Shown here: one piece after another, positions 26,409 to 36,900 of the stretch
Position numbering within the stretch: position 1 is the stretch's first letter
Layout of the letters: the number at the start of each line of letters is the position of its first letter
Assembly (NCBI GenBank): GCA_005405945.1
Contig: BJHW01000001.1
Location: 3,906,001-3,970,000, forward strand
DNA from: Streptomyces violaceusniger
Lineage (GTDB): Bacteria; Actinomycetota; Actinomycetes; Streptomycetales; Streptomycetaceae
DNA: 64,000 nt
Direction: 5' to 3'
Notes under the pieces: generated by a model
The model's database searches: none
Seen by the model: the letters and a program-made list of their open reading frames with translations, nothing else
What the model was told of the DNA's origin: nothing
Program-made: the position numbers and the translations under genes

Positions 26409-27299
26409 CTAGCTCGCGCCCGTGCCGCAGTCGGTGCGGATCGCGGGGCTGGCCGCCCAGGACTCGCCGACAGGGGTCCCGTCGACCTCGATCCTGACGG
26501 CGAGCCGGTAGTTGTAGGTGCCGGTCCGGCCCCGCGGGCAGAGATCCGAGACCGGCGCGCCCTCCTGGCGCTGTCCGTCGGTCCACTTCGTGGGCCGGGG
26601 ATCGCTGTAGTCACGCCAGCCCGACCAGCTGTCCCGCTCCAGCCGGTAGATCTGGCGCATCCGCTCCGGCCGCCCGTGGCAACGGGTGGCGAACCCGTCG
26701 CCTCCGATACGGGCGCGCGGGCGCGCCCCTCCGACGACGATTTCCCCCTCGACCTCGATGGGTTTCACGGTGGTGGTGCACCACCAGCCGCGGACCCGCA
26801 CGATCCGCTCCTCCTCGCACCGGGCGGGAGAGTCGGGGTGCCGGAAGTCGACGACGCGCTTGGAGTCCGGGGTCTTGGGTGCCGCGTCGATGTCGCCCAC
26901 GGTCATGTGCACCGAACCGTCGTCCATCTCCTCCGCGCGGTAGGCGAGGCGAGTCGAGGCCGGAGGCGAGGTCGAGACCGGCAGCGAGGTCGAGGCCGGA
27001 GGCGAAGTCGAGGCCGGAGGCGAAGTCGAGGCCGGAGGCGAAGTCGAGGCCGGAGGCGAAGTCGAGGCCGGAGGCGAAGTCGAGGCCGGAGGCGAAGTCG
27101 AGGCCGGAGGCGAAGTCGAGGCCGGAGGCGAAGTCGAGGCCGGAGGCGAAGTCGGGCGATCCGATGTCCGCGAGGCACACGGTTCGGGCTGCTCCGGCAG
27201 CGCCGGGCTCCCCGGCTCGCGGGCACCCTTACAGCCGCTCAGCCCCAGCACGGTCACGGTCACCAGGGCACCCCGGACTATCCAGCCACGACCACGCAT
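26409..27299 (-). CDS. Lipoprotein with TSPPAS hexapeptide tandem repeats, unknown function
   Basis: 296 residues. Signal peptide with lipobox VLGLSGC (Cys about 23), then a linker of about eleven TSPPAS hexapeptides (about residues 49-114), then a globular C-terminal domain with four or more cysteines (PARCEEER, GWWCTTTVK, TRCHGRPERM, SDLCPRGR, RTDCGTG), probably disulfide-bonded outside the cell. The repeat acts as a wall-spanning Pro/Ser/Thr stalk (inference). I do not recognise the C-terminal domain. Start ATG at 27299. Confidence 0.8.
   Translation of the reverse strand: MRGRGWIVRGALVTVTVLGLSGCKGAREPGSPALPEQPEPCASRTSDRPTSPPASTSPPASTSPPASTSPPASTSPPASTSPPASTSPPASTSPPASTSPPASTSLPVSTSPPASTRLAYRAEEMDDGSVHMTVGDIDAAPKTPDSKRVVDFRHPDSPARCEEERIVRVRGWWCTTTVKPIEVEGEIVVGGARPRARIGGDGFATRCHGRPERMRQIYRLERDSWSGWRDYSDPRPTKWTDGQRQEGAPVSDLCPRGRTGTYNYRLAVRIEVDGTPVGESWAASPAIRTDCGTGAS
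26956..27153. repeat. Eleven 18-bp tandem repeats inside the lipoprotein gene
   Basis: Unit GAGGCCGGAGGCGAAGTC on the + strand. Eleven units in 198 bases; the nine from 26992 on are nearly identical and the two at the 3-prime side of the gene (26956, 26974) are diverged. Units keep the reading frame, so copy-number change would lengthen or shorten the stalk without breaking the gene. Confidence 0.92.
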
Positions 27300-27622
27300 C
27301 GCCGTCTCCCCCGTACTCGATGGTCACAATGGCGGCCACCGTAGCAAGGCCGCGCCGAACCCCGCGAGGCCGGACGAACGCACCGAACGTCCGCAGACTG
27401 TCCGAGGACTCCGGTTCCCCACCGCACGACGGCCCCGGCGCTCTGCCCACACCCGTCCCACCGTCCGTACCCTCCACACCAGCACCGCCTCCGGCCACGA
27501 CTGGCCAACTCCTGTGCTGCCCGGCCCGCCTCGCCCCTCCCGACCACAGCCATGCTTACGGTGGGCAACAAGTGCCGCCCCTCGCCAAGGGGCCATCACC
27601 GTACGTGTGTTACCAAAGAGCG
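27300..27622. other. Intergenic region between lipoprotein gene and phoD terminator
   Basis: Upstream region of the lipoprotein gene. Open frames on both strands lack RBS and codon bias. Nothing else recognised. Confidence 0.35.
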
Positions 27623-27654
27623 GGGCCCGCGGCGCCGGTCGGCGCCGCGGGCCC
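27623..27654. terminator. Strong terminator hairpin after phoD
   Basis: GGGCCCGCGGCGCC-GGTC-GGCGCCGCGGGCCC: a perfect 14-base stem and 4-base loop 10 bases beyond the phoD stop. No T-tract, as is usual in Streptomyces. Confidence 0.85.
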
Positions 27655-27663
27655 GCCCGCCCG

Positions 27664-29286
27664 TCAGACCTGCTTCAGGCCGGGGTTCCCGGCCTCGCTG
27701 ACGAACGACGCCGCCGTGGTGAGCGGCGCGCCCTGGGTCGTGACCGCGGAGACCGTCTTGTAGTCGGCCCGTGCCCGCTCCTCGTCCAGCGAGACCGTCA
27801 CATAGCCGCGCCGGCCGTTGTAGAACTTCATGTGCGGGTTGGCGTCCATGTACGTGGCCCAGTTGGCGGGCTTGTCGGCGCCGTCCTTGCCGCTGCTGAT
27901 GGAGGTACCGACGAACTCCACGCCCAGGGTCCGGGAGCCCGGGTCGTCGAAGTCCTTCTTGATGTCGAAGGCGTAGTGCACATGGACGTCGCCGGTCAGG
28001 ACGACGAAGTTGGCCAGGCCCGCCTTCTCCACACCGGCCAGGATCCGCTCCCGGGAGGCGGGGTAGCCGTCCCAGGAGTCCATGGAGAGCTTGGAGCGCG
28101 CGGCCGTGGTGTTCTTCCGCTGGGAGAAGGTGACCTGCTGCGGCAGCACGTTCCAGGTGGCGGTGGAGCTCTGGAAGCCGTCGAGCAGCCAGCGCTCCTG
28201 GGCGGTGCCGGTGAGGGTGCGCGAGGGGTCCTCGGACTCCGGCCCCGGGTACTGCCAGCCGTCGCCGTACGCCTGGTTGGAGCGGTACTGGCGGGTGTCG
28301 AGGATGTCGAACTGGGCCAGCTTGCCGTAGTGGAAGCGGCGGTAGAGCCGCATGTCGGCGCCGCTGGGCTGCTGCGGCATCCGCAGCGGCATGTTCTCCC
28401 AGTACGCCCGGTAGGCGGCCGCCCGGCGGATCAGGAACTCGTCCGACGGGCCGCCGTTCTCGTCGATGTCGCCCGCGTAGTTGTTCTCGGTCTCGTGGTC
28501 GTCCCAGGTGACGTACCAGGGGAAGGCGGCGTGGGCGGCCTGGAGGTCCTCGTCGGACTTGTAGAGCGCGTAGCGCAGCCGGTAGTCCCCGAGCGTCATG
28601 GTCTCTTTGTTGAACACCGCGGGGAGGGTGCGGTCGGTGTAGTTGCGGGCGCCGCCCGCGGCGTTGACCGCGTACTCGTACTGGTAGTCGCCCACGTGGA
28701 AGACGGCGTCCAGGTCCTCCCCCGCCAGATGGCGGTAGGCGGTGAAGTAGCCGTCGTGGTACGCCTGGCAGGACACCAGGCCGAAGCGGACCTCCTGGAC
28801 CTTGGCGCCCCGGGCGGGGGTGGTGCGGGTGCGGCCCACCGGGCTGGTCCAGTTCCCGGCCTTGAAGCGGTACCAGTAGACACGGCCCGGCTCGAGCCCC
28901 TTGGCGTCCACGTGCACCGTGTAGTTGAACTCGGCGTGCGCGGTGGTGGTCCCCCGGCGGGCGACGCGCTGGAACTTCTCGTCGCGGGCGATCTCCCACT
29001 CGACCTTGACGGTGCCCTCTTCGGGCAGCCCGTTGCCCGGCTCGTAGGGGCGGGGCGCCAGCCTGGTCCACAGCACGACGGCGTCCGGCAGCGGGTCGCC
29101 GGAGGCCACGCCGAGCGTGAAGGGGTTGTCGGCGAGCGCGTGCGGCGTCACCTGCGCGGCCTGGGCGCTGGGCAGGTTGGTGGTGAAGGCGAGCGCGGCG
29201 GCCGCCCCCGTCACGGTGAGGAAGCGGCGGCGTCCCAGACGTGCGGCCGCGGCTCGTATGGCGCGCTGGTGCGAGTCATGTGCCAT
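27664..29286 (-). CDS. phoD: PhoD-type alkaline phosphatase/phosphodiesterase, Tat-exported
   Basis: About 540 residues. Twin-arginine signal (LGRRRFLTVTGAAAALAF), N-terminal Fn3-like PhoD_N domain (FTLGVASGDPLPDAVVLWTRL), then the metallophosphatase domain with ligands in FGLVSCQAYHDG (Cys ligand to iron), FHVGDYQYEY, TWDDHETENN and LTGDVHVHYAF. PhoD enzymes use Fe3+ and Ca2+ to release phosphate from mono- and diesters outside the cell; many are PhoP-regulated. I do not see a convincing PHO box. The ATG at 29286 is chosen for the GGGGAG RBS and direct start of the Tat signal. Confidence 0.93.
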   Translation of the reverse strand: MAHDSHQRAIRAAAARLGRRRFLTVTGAAAALAFTTNLPSAQAAQVTPHALADNPFTLGVASGDPLPDAVVLWTRLAPRPYEPGNGLPEEGTVKVEWEIARDEKFQRVARRGTTTAHAEFNYTVHVDAKGLEPGRVYWYRFKAGNWTSPVGRTRTTPARGAKVQEVRFGLVSCQAYHDGYFTAYRHLAGEDLDAVFHVGDYQYEYAVNAAGGARNYTDRTLPAVFNKETMTLGDYRLRYALYKSDEDLQAAHAAFPWYVTWDDHETENNYAGDIDENGGPSDEFLIRRAAAYRAYWENMPLRMPQQPSGADMRLYRRFHYGKLAQFDILDTRQYRSNQAYGDGWQYPGPESEDPSRTLTGTAQERWLLDGFQSSTATWNVLPQQVTFSQRKNTTAARSKLSMDSWDGYPASRERILAGVEKAGLANFVVLTGDVHVHYAFDIKKDFDDPGSRTLGVEFVGTSISSGKDGADKPANWATYMDANPHMKFYNGRRGYVTVSLDEERARADYKTVSAVTTQGAPLTTAASFVSEAGNPGLKQV

Positions 29287-29459
29287 GTGCTCTCCCCTGG
29301 CTCGTGGCGTCAGAGGAATTGGAGTGTCGGGGGACGGCCGGGCGTTTGCGTGCACACGACATAGATATGACCGCTCGGTGAGGTCCGTTGCGGGAAGGGA
29401 CCTTTACGGCGAATCCACCCGCTGTCACGGGGAACTGACGTGGCGTACGCTGCGGCGCC

Positions 29460-30233
29460 ATGAGCGATGGTCGGGTGTCGGTGGTGTCGAAGGTGGCGGT
29501 GGTGACGGGCGCGGGCTCCGGGGTCGGCCGGGCCGTGGCGCTCGAACTCCTCGAGGCGGGCTGGTCGGTGGCGCTGGCGGGGCGCCGCGAGGAGACCCTG
29601 GCCGAGACGGCGCGGCTGGCCGGAGGCGGTCCCCCGGCCCCGGTGGTGCCGACGGACGTGGCCGACCCGGAGCGGGTGGACGCGCTCTTCGCGACGGTGC
29701 GGGAGCGGTTCGGGCGGCTGGATCTGCTGTTCAACAACGCGGGGAGCTTCGGCCCGCGCGGCGTGCCGCTGGAGGATCTGGCCTACGAGGACTGGCGGTC
29801 GGTCGTGGACACCAACCTCACGGGGGCGTTCCTGTGCGCGCGGGCGGCCTTCCGGCTGATGCGGGGCCAGGATCCCCGGGGCGGGCGGATCATCAACAAC
29901 GGCTCGCTCTCGGCGCATGTGCCGAGGCCGGACAGCGTGGCGTACACGGCCACCAAGCACGCCATCACCGGGCTCACCAAGTCGCTGTCGCTGGACGGGC
30001 GCCGGTACGGCATCGCCTGCGGGCAGATCGACATCGGCAACGCGGCGACCGAGATGACCGAGCGGATGTCCGCCGGTGTGCCGCAGGCGAGCGGGGAGGT
30101 GGTGGCCGAGCCCGTGATGGACGTCGCGGACGTGGCACGTACGGTGCGGCACATGGCGTCGCTGCCCCTGGAGGCGAACGTGCAGTTCGCGACGGTCATG
30201 GCGACGGCGATGCCGTACATCGGCCGCGGCTGA
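29460..30233 (+). CDS. Short-chain dehydrogenase/reductase (SDR), classical type
   Basis: 257 residues. VVTGAGSGVGRAVA cofactor motif, FNNAGSF (NNAG), catalytic Ser in NGSLSAH and YTATKHAITG (YxxxK). Arg at the end of strand 2 (LAGRREE) suggests NADP. DVADVARTVRHMASLPLEANVQFATVMATAMPY-type end (split here) is common in SDRs of unknown substrate. Divergent from phoD. Start ATG at 29460. Confidence 0.9.
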   Translation: MSDGRVSVVSKVAVVTGAGSGVGRAVALELLEAGWSVALAGRREETLAETARLAGGGPPAPVVPTDVADPERVDALFATVRERFGRLDLLFNNAGSFGPRGVPLEDLAYEDWRSVVDTNLTGAFLCARAAFRLMRGQDPRGGRIINNGSLSAHVPRPDSVAYTATKHAITGLTKSLSLDGRRYGIACGQIDIGNAATEMTERMSAGVPQASGEVVAEPVMDVADVARTVRHMASLPLEANVQFATVMATAMPYIGRG

Positions 30234-30460
30234 CGGATGAGGGAACGTCACCCATCGTAGATAACCCTCCGATTGTGGAGATAGTGTGAGGATGCGGCCA
30301 ATTCACCCCATCGGCACAGCGGCTCCCGGACGCCCCCTCGCCACCCCCCGGACTGTTCGAGGACCGCTCGATATGGCAGGGTCGTTTCCCACCGCGCCAC
30401 ACCCTTCACCACTGCCCCACCACCGCCCCACCACCGGCATCCGAACGAAGAGAGACCGCC

Positions 30461-31072
30461 GTGCGTTCTCTGCCGCTCACCTTGGTCGCCCGTCTGCTGC
30501 CCGTCGCCGTCCTCGCCGCCGCGGGGGTGGCCATGACGACCTCGGACGACTCGGACGCGAGCGCCACCCCGGCGGGCCCCTCCCCGCAGACCTCGGCCCC
30601 GGCCACCGGTGCCGCCGCGCCGCGCTACGCCAAGCCGCCCGAGGAGGCGTGCACCGTCCTCCCGGAGTCGATGATCAAGGACCTGGTGCCGGGCGCCAAA
30701 CCGGCCGGGAACGAGCTGAAGTCCAGCGACCTCAATCGCCGCACGGGCTGCTCCTGGCACGCGCTGGACGACTTCGACTACCGCTGGCTGGACATCGCCT
30801 ACGACGTCAAGAGCGTCGCGGGAAAGCAGCAGAGCGAGGGCGGCAGCGCGGTCCCCGGCCTCGGCGACAACGCGTCGGTGACCGAGAAGACCACCGAGGA
30901 CGACGACCAGGGCATACGCGAGGCCGTGGTGACGGTCCACCAGGACAACGCCACGGTCACCGTGACCTACAACGGCGGCGACTTCGAGAGCCACAAGGCC
31001 GCCGACTCCGATGAGATCCGTAAGGGCGCCATCAGCGCGGCCAAGAAGGCGCTCGCCGCGCTCGACGGCTGA
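30461..31072 (+). CDS. Secreted DUF3558-like protein
   Basis: 203 residues. N-terminal signal helix (LTLVARLLPVAVLAAAGVAM) but no lipobox Cys, then a Ser/Thr/Pro-rich linker and a domain with two cysteines (EEACTVLPESMIKDLVPGAK and RTGCSWHAL), the C-x..-C pattern and GCSW motif of DUF3558-type actinobacterial exported proteins. Function of this family is unknown. The GTG at 30461 follows GAAGAGAG. Preceded by a 227-base gap containing its promoter. Confidence 0.75.
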   Translation: MRSLPLTLVARLLPVAVLAAAGVAMTTSDDSDASATPAGPSPQTSAPATGAAAPRYAKPPEEACTVLPESMIKDLVPGAKPAGNELKSSDLNRRTGCSWHALDDFDYRWLDIAYDVKSVAGKQQSEGGSAVPGLGDNASVTEKTTEDDDQGIREAVVTVHQDNATVTVTYNGGDFESHKAADSDEIRKGAISAAKKALAALDG

Positions 31073-31193
31073 TGGTCGCGCTCAGCCTTGGAGCGCGTTG
31101 CTCAGTCCTTGATGAACATCAGCCGTACGGAAGTGCCCTTCCGAGTGAACGGTTACGATCGCGGGCATCGCAACCGAACTCTGGAGTCCCACC

Positions 31194-32078
31194 GTGTCCG
31201 CCGCCCCCGAACCACGCCTGGGTATCGCCGTCCTGACCATGGGCAACCGGCCCAGAGAGGTGGCCGCCCTGCTGGAGTCGGTCGCGAAGCAGGACGTGCC
31301 TCCGGCCCGCGTCGTGGTCGTCGGCAACGGCTCCCCGCTCCCGGAGCTCCCCGCCGAGGTGACCGCGGTCGAGCTGGCGGAGAACCTCGGGGTCTCGGGC
31401 GGTCGTAACGTCGCCTGGCGGCGGCTGCGCGAGTTCGGCGACGTGGACGTGGTCGTCGACCTCGACGACGACGGGCTGCTGGTGGACGCCGACGTCTTCC
31501 GCCGGGTGCGCGATCTGTACGCCGAGGACCCGCGCCTGGGCATCGTGAGCTTCCGCATCGCCGACGAGACGGGCGAGACCCAGCGCCGCCACGTGCCCCG
31601 GCTGCGCGCGTCCGACCCGATGCGCGGCGGCGAGGTGACCACCTTCCTCGGCGGCGGCCACGCCCTGTCGATGGCGATGCTGGAGCAGATCGGCGGCTGG
31701 CCGGACGCGTTCTTCTTCACCCATGAGGAGACCGACCTCGCCTGGCGGGCGCTCGACGCGCGCTGGAAGGTCGTCTACGCCCCCGAGCTGCTGCTCCAGC
31801 ACCCCCGGACCTCCCCCGCCCGGCACGCCGTCTACCACCGGATGACCGCCCGCAACCGGGTCTGGCTGGCCCGCCGCCACCTGCCGCTGCCGCTGGTGCC
31901 GCTCTACCTGGCCACCTGGACGCTCCTCACGCTCGCCCGCACCCGCTCCCTGACCGGGCTGCGGGCCTGGGCGGGCGGCTTCCTGGAGGGCCTGCGCACC
32001 AGCTGCGGAAGGCGCCGCCCGATGCGCTGGCGCACGGTGTGGCACATGACCAAGCTGGGCCGCCCACCCATCATCTGA
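31194..32078 (+). CDS. Family 2 glycosyltransferase
   Basis: 294 residues. GT-A fold: LGIAVLTMGNRPREVAALLESV, VVVVGNGSPLP, ENLGVSGGRNVAWR (rhamnosyltransferase-like NxGxxxGRN motif), DVVVDLDDDGLLVDAD (DxD), and FFFTHEETDLAWRAL (the E-D-W-R acceptor/catalytic region). Ends with a basic tail after an amphipathic or membrane-associated segment (LPLVPLYLATWTLLTLARTR). It is close to rhamnosyl/galactosyl transferases of cell-surface polymers; the acceptor is unknown. GTG start at 31194. Confidence 0.9.
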   Translation: MSAAPEPRLGIAVLTMGNRPREVAALLESVAKQDVPPARVVVVGNGSPLPELPAEVTAVELAENLGVSGGRNVAWRRLREFGDVDVVVDLDDDGLLVDADVFRRVRDLYAEDPRLGIVSFRIADETGETQRRHVPRLRASDPMRGGEVTTFLGGGHALSMAMLEQIGGWPDAFFFTHEETDLAWRALDARWKVVYAPELLLQHPRTSPARHAVYHRMTARNRVWLARRHLPLPLVPLYLATWTLLTLARTRSLTGLRAWAGGFLEGLRTSCGRRRPMRWRTVWHMTKLGRPPII

Positions 32079-32174
32079 CGACCCGGCGGCGCGTCGGACG
32101 GGCCCGGCGCGGCCCGTCGGACGGGCCGACGGGACCCGCAGCCCGGCCGACGACCTTACGGCGCGCCCGGCGGA

Positions 32175-32476
32175 TCACGCGGCGGAGCCACATATCGGCA
32201 CTTTCCCCTCCCCGCCCCTTCCCGGGCCATCGATATGCGGCTCCGCCGCGTGGCAGGGGCTCCGCCCCTGGACCCCGAAGGCCGGGGCGGTGCGCTGCCA
32301 CACGGCGGTCCCGCATATCGATGCCCCGGGAAGGGGCGGAGCCCCGGTTGTGGGGCCTGGGACGGAGCCCCGGTTGTGGGGCCTGGGACGGAGCCCCGGT
32401 TGTGGGGCCCGGGGCGGAGCCCCGGTTGTGGGGCCCGGGACGGAGCCCCGGTTTCGGGAAGGGGCGGGGAGGGGAG
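32175..32476. repeat. Dispersed palindromic repeat cluster, second copy
   Basis: Repeats the blocks seen near 21.1-21.4 kb: ACGCGGCGGAGCCACATATCG, CCTCCCCGCCCCTTCCCG and GATATGCGGCTCCGCCGCGT (32175-32258) in inverted orientation to one another, ending with GGGAAGGGGCGGGGAGGGG at about 32456-32475. The 26-bp tandem array sits inside it. No gene in 32079-32514. Confidence 0.6.
32337..32452. repeat. 26-bp tandem repeat, four full copies plus a partial
   Basis: Unit CGGAGCCCCGGTTGTGGGGC followed by CTGGGA (or CCGGGG/CCGGGA). Copies begin at 32337, 32363, 32389, 32415 and (partial) 32441. Each unit contains GCCCCGGTTGTGGGGC, a small imperfect hairpin. Confidence 0.9.
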
Positions 32477-32514
32477 TAGCCACGCCGCAGGCGTCACCGC
32501 CCGTCGGCCACTCC

Positions 32515-33135
32515 CTACGGGGCCAGCCCGAGCGCGGGGAAGACCGACGCCTCGAGGAAGCGCGTCAGATACGGACGGTCGGCGAGCCGCCCCTCGAGCA
32601 GCGGGCGCACCCGCATCGCGCCGATCAGCTGGGCGGGGACGAACTCGAGGGCGGGGTTGTCCGCGTCCACCTCGCCGCGCTCCACCCCCCGGCGGATCAT
32701 CGCCTGGATCGTCTTCACCTCGTGCTCGATCAGCGCGGCGCGCAGCGCCTGGAGCAGATCGGGGTTCTGCAGCGCGGCGTGCCCGAGCGCGTACACCAGC
32801 GCGGTGTCACGGCCGCACACCTCCCCCGCCTCGCCCACGGCCTCCGCGACGGCGCGCAGATCGCCCGCGAGCGAGCCGGTGTCGATGCCCTCCAGCGCGA
32901 AGGGGCGCTTGCACGAGCGCAGCGCGGCGACGACGAGCTGGGGCTTGGTGCACCACTGCCGGTAGAGGGTGGAGCGGCTGGCGCGGGTGCGGGCGGCGAC
33001 CGCCTCGATGGTGAGGGCCTCATAGCCGCCCTCCTGGAGCAGGTCGAGGACCGCCTGGTAGAACTCCTGCTCCCGCTCGGGGGTGATCTTGGAACGGCGC
33101 TGCGGCGCGGCCGTCTCCGGGCTCTGCGTCGCCAT
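32515..33135 (-). CDS. TetR-family transcriptional regulator
   Basis: 206 residues. N-terminal TetR helix-turn-helix (FYQAVLDLLQEGGYEALTIEAVAARTRASRSTLYRQW, shown here as the span of residues 25-61) and a TetR_C-type ligand domain with EHEVKTIQAMIRRGVERGEV. Divergent from a DMT transporter; the region between holds several copies of a 10-11 base operator, so it probably represses both. Ligand unknown. ATG at 33135. Confidence 0.92.
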   Translation of the reverse strand: MATQSPETAAPQRRSKITPEREQEFYQAVLDLLQEGGYEALTIEAVAARTRASRSTLYRQWCTKPQLVVAALRSCKRPFALEGIDTGSLAGDLRAVAEAVGEAGEVCGRDTALVYALGHAALQNPDLLQALRAALIEHEVKTIQAMIRRGVERGEVDADNPALEFVPAQLIGAMRVRPLLEGRLADRPYLTRFLEASVFPALGLAP

Positions 33136-33189
33136 CGGGTCCTCCTCCTCGGTCCACCGGACTCCGGTTCCCCTCCCCGACCACGCAGT

Positions 33190-33281
33190 CTACCGACACA
33201 TCCGCGTACCGATACACGCTTGTACCGATACGGCCCCGCCCCGGTACACTCTCGTATCGATACGTCTGTGTGCCGATAGCT
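33190..33281. promoter_or_regulatory. Cluster of near-identical operator half-sites between tetR and DMT gene
   Basis: Repeats of GTACCGATACA: CTACCGACACA (about 33191), GTACCGATACA (33208), GTACCGATACG (33223), GTATCGATACG (33255, containing the palindrome CGTATCGATACG) and GTGCCGATAG (33271). Five related sites in 90 bases, spanning both promoters, fit binding of several TetR dimers. Confidence 0.65.
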
Positions 33282-33324
33282 CCACCGATGGCAGGCAGAC
33301 AGTGCCCAGAGGAAGGCACGGTGG

Positions 33325-34428
33325 ATGAACCCGACCGTCATAGCCGTCGCGCTCGCGCTCGCCTCGGCCGTCGCCTACGCGACCGCGGCCGTGGCCCAGG
33401 AGCGGCTGGCCGCGGGCGGCCGGCCGGACCGCATGCCGCGGCTGCTGCTGCGCGGCGCCTGGTGGGGAGCGGTCGGCCTCAACTCCACCGGTGCCCTGCT
33501 GCATGTGGCCGCGCTGCGGTACGGACCGCTCACCCTGGTCCAGCCGCTCGGCGCGCTGACCCTGGTGGCGGCCGTCCCGCTGGGCGCTCGGCTCGCGGGG
33601 CGGCGGGTGGTCCGGGACGAGTGGCGGGGCGTGGTCCTCGCGCTGCTCGGCCTCGGCGCCCTGCTGCCGGTCACCGCCGGGGAGACCCCGCGCGAGACGC
33701 TGAGCCTGCCGGAGGCGGTCGGGCTCGCGGCCGTCGTGCTGGCGTTCATCGGGCTGTGCGTCCGGCCGGGGCGCGGAACGCCGGGGCGCAGGGGGCGCGG
33801 AACGCCGGGCCGGGGGCTGCGGTTCGCCACCGCCTCCGGGGTCGCCTCCGGCGTCGCCTCGGCGCTCACCCAGACCCTCACGGTGGCGCTCGCCGACTCC
33901 CGCGCCCCCGGGGCGGCCCTGGTGTCCTGGCGGACCGCGGTCGTGGCCGTGCTCGTCGCGGCCTTCGCGGTGAGCGGCCTGCTGCTGTCCCAGAGCGCCT
34001 ACGGCAGCGGCCTCGGCGCACCCCTGGCCACCCTGACCCTGGCCAACCCGGTGGCGGCGGCCGCCATCGGGATCGTCCTGCTGGACGAGCGGTTCCGGGG
34101 CGGCCCGGGCGGCTGGGCCCTGGCCGCCGCCGGCGCGGCGGCGGCCGCCCGCGGGGTGGTCCTGCTCTCCCGGGCTCCCCAGGCGGGCGCTGGGGTGCGC
34201 GGGGACACCGTGGCGGTACGGGAGTCCGCCGTGCGCGAGGCCGCGGTAGCCGTACGAGAGACCGCCGTACGCGGTGTCGCCGTAGCCGTGGCGGAGCCCG
34301 CCGTGCGCGAGACCGTCGTACGCCAGGCCGCCCTGGAGACCGTCGTACGCCAGGCCACCGCACGTGAAGCCCTCGCCCCCGGCGAGCCCGCCGCCGTCCC
34401 CCGGGAGCCGGTGCCCACGCCTCCGTGA
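33325..34428 (+). CDS. DMT-superfamily (EamA-like) membrane transporter
   Basis: 367 residues with 9-10 membrane helices: LALASAVAYATAAVAQERLAA (TM1), NSTGALLHVAALRYGPLTLVQPLGALTLV (TM2-3, with the PLGALT motif), then further pairs to GGWALAAAGAAAAARGVVLL. The last 95 residues are a hydrophilic repetitive tail (AVRETAV/AVREAAV units) predicted cytoplasmic or disordered. Likely exporter controlled by the divergent TetR; substrate unknown. Confidence 0.83.
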   Translation: MNPTVIAVALALASAVAYATAAVAQERLAAGGRPDRMPRLLLRGAWWGAVGLNSTGALLHVAALRYGPLTLVQPLGALTLVAAVPLGARLAGRRVVRDEWRGVVLALLGLGALLPVTAGETPRETLSLPEAVGLAAVVLAFIGLCVRPGRGTPGRRGRGTPGRGLRFATASGVASGVASALTQTLTVALADSRAPGAALVSWRTAVVAVLVAAFAVSGLLLSQSAYGSGLGAPLATLTLANPVAAAAIGIVLLDERFRGGPGGWALAAAGAAAAARGVVLLSRAPQAGAGVRGDTVAVRESAVREAAVAVRETAVRGVAVAVAEPAVRETVVRQAALETVVRQATAREALAPGEPAAVPREPVPTPP

Positions 34429-34462
34429 TCACCCGTGATCACCCTGATCACCCGTGATCACC
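34424..34462. repeat. Short array of TGATCA palindromes
   Basis: GTGATCACCC repeated four times, one copy lacking the leading G, immediately at the stop of the DMT gene. Each unit carries the palindrome TGATCA. Too short for a normal terminator; function unknown. Confidence 0.6.
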
Positions 34463-34498
34463 CGGGCGTCGCGGGCCCGCCGCCGTAAGGTTGACCGC

Positions 34499-34616
34499 AT
34501 GGTGGACGCGAACGTGTCGACCTCGGCCGAGACCGCTGAGCAGCTGCTGGAGGAACTGCGAACTCAGCGACGACGCCACGATTTTGATGATCGAGTGGCA
34601 TCCGCCGGGTCCATGA
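34499..34616 (+). pseudogene. Possible C-terminal remnant of a PP2C/SpoIIE-type phosphatase
   Basis: An opening in two frames gives MVDANVSTSAETAEQLLEEL and, shifted, LSDDATILMIEWHPPGP then a stop. The D-D-A-x-[IL]-L...EW ending is that of RsbU/SpoIIE-type phosphatases. No upstream phosphatase domain is present, so this would be a decayed tail. The shift here is not of the one-base-missing type seen elsewhere. Weak call. Confidence 0.3.
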
Positions 34617-34626
34617 CAGGACCGTC

Positions 34627-34700
34627 CCCCACGGGCTGACGTGACCGGCCCCACGGGCTGACGTGACCGGCCCCACGGGCTGACGTGACCGGCCCCACGG
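34627..34700. repeat. 22-bp tandem repeat, three copies plus a partial
   Basis: Unit CCCCACGGGCTGACGTGACC followed by GG, starting at 34627, 34649, 34671 and (partial) 34693. Between the phosphatase remnant and the dnaK promoter. I see no HAIR (CTTGAGT-N7-ACTCAAG) element between here and dnaK. Confidence 0.88.
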
Positions 34701-34891
34701 ACCGAGGGGACCGTCCCCGGCTCCCCCGTCCCGTGGGCACACTCGGGCCACCGATATTCGACCCCGACCGCAGGGACCGATTCCTGTCCGATTTGTCACC
34801 CTTGAAGGAGAGGCTCCGTCCACCAATCCGCTCCCGCGGCCGACCGGGTGATTCACGCGGCCCGCGGCCGCCCCCCCCGGAAGGAGTTGCC

Positions 34892-36804
<1,913 letters not shown>

Positions 36805-36900
36805 CCGATGCGACAAGGACCCACGAAGACCGGTCCCCCACAGACCGATCCCACGAAGACCACACGGGCCGATCCGACCAAGGCTCGCTGAGAGGCCGCC

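Noticed and set aside
26956..27153. Possible CRISPR array
   Set aside because: Direct 18-bp repeats without spacers, inside a coding frame.
29287..29400. PHO box upstream of phoD
   Set aside because: CTCACC and GTCATA at about 11-base spacing fit the PhoP direct repeat too poorly to call.
32337..32452. Possible CRISPR array
   Set aside because: Contiguous 26-bp tandem units, no unique spacers, no cas genes.
34700..34891. HAIR element for HspR before dnaK
   Set aside because: No CTTGAGT-N7-ACTCAAG match on either strand.
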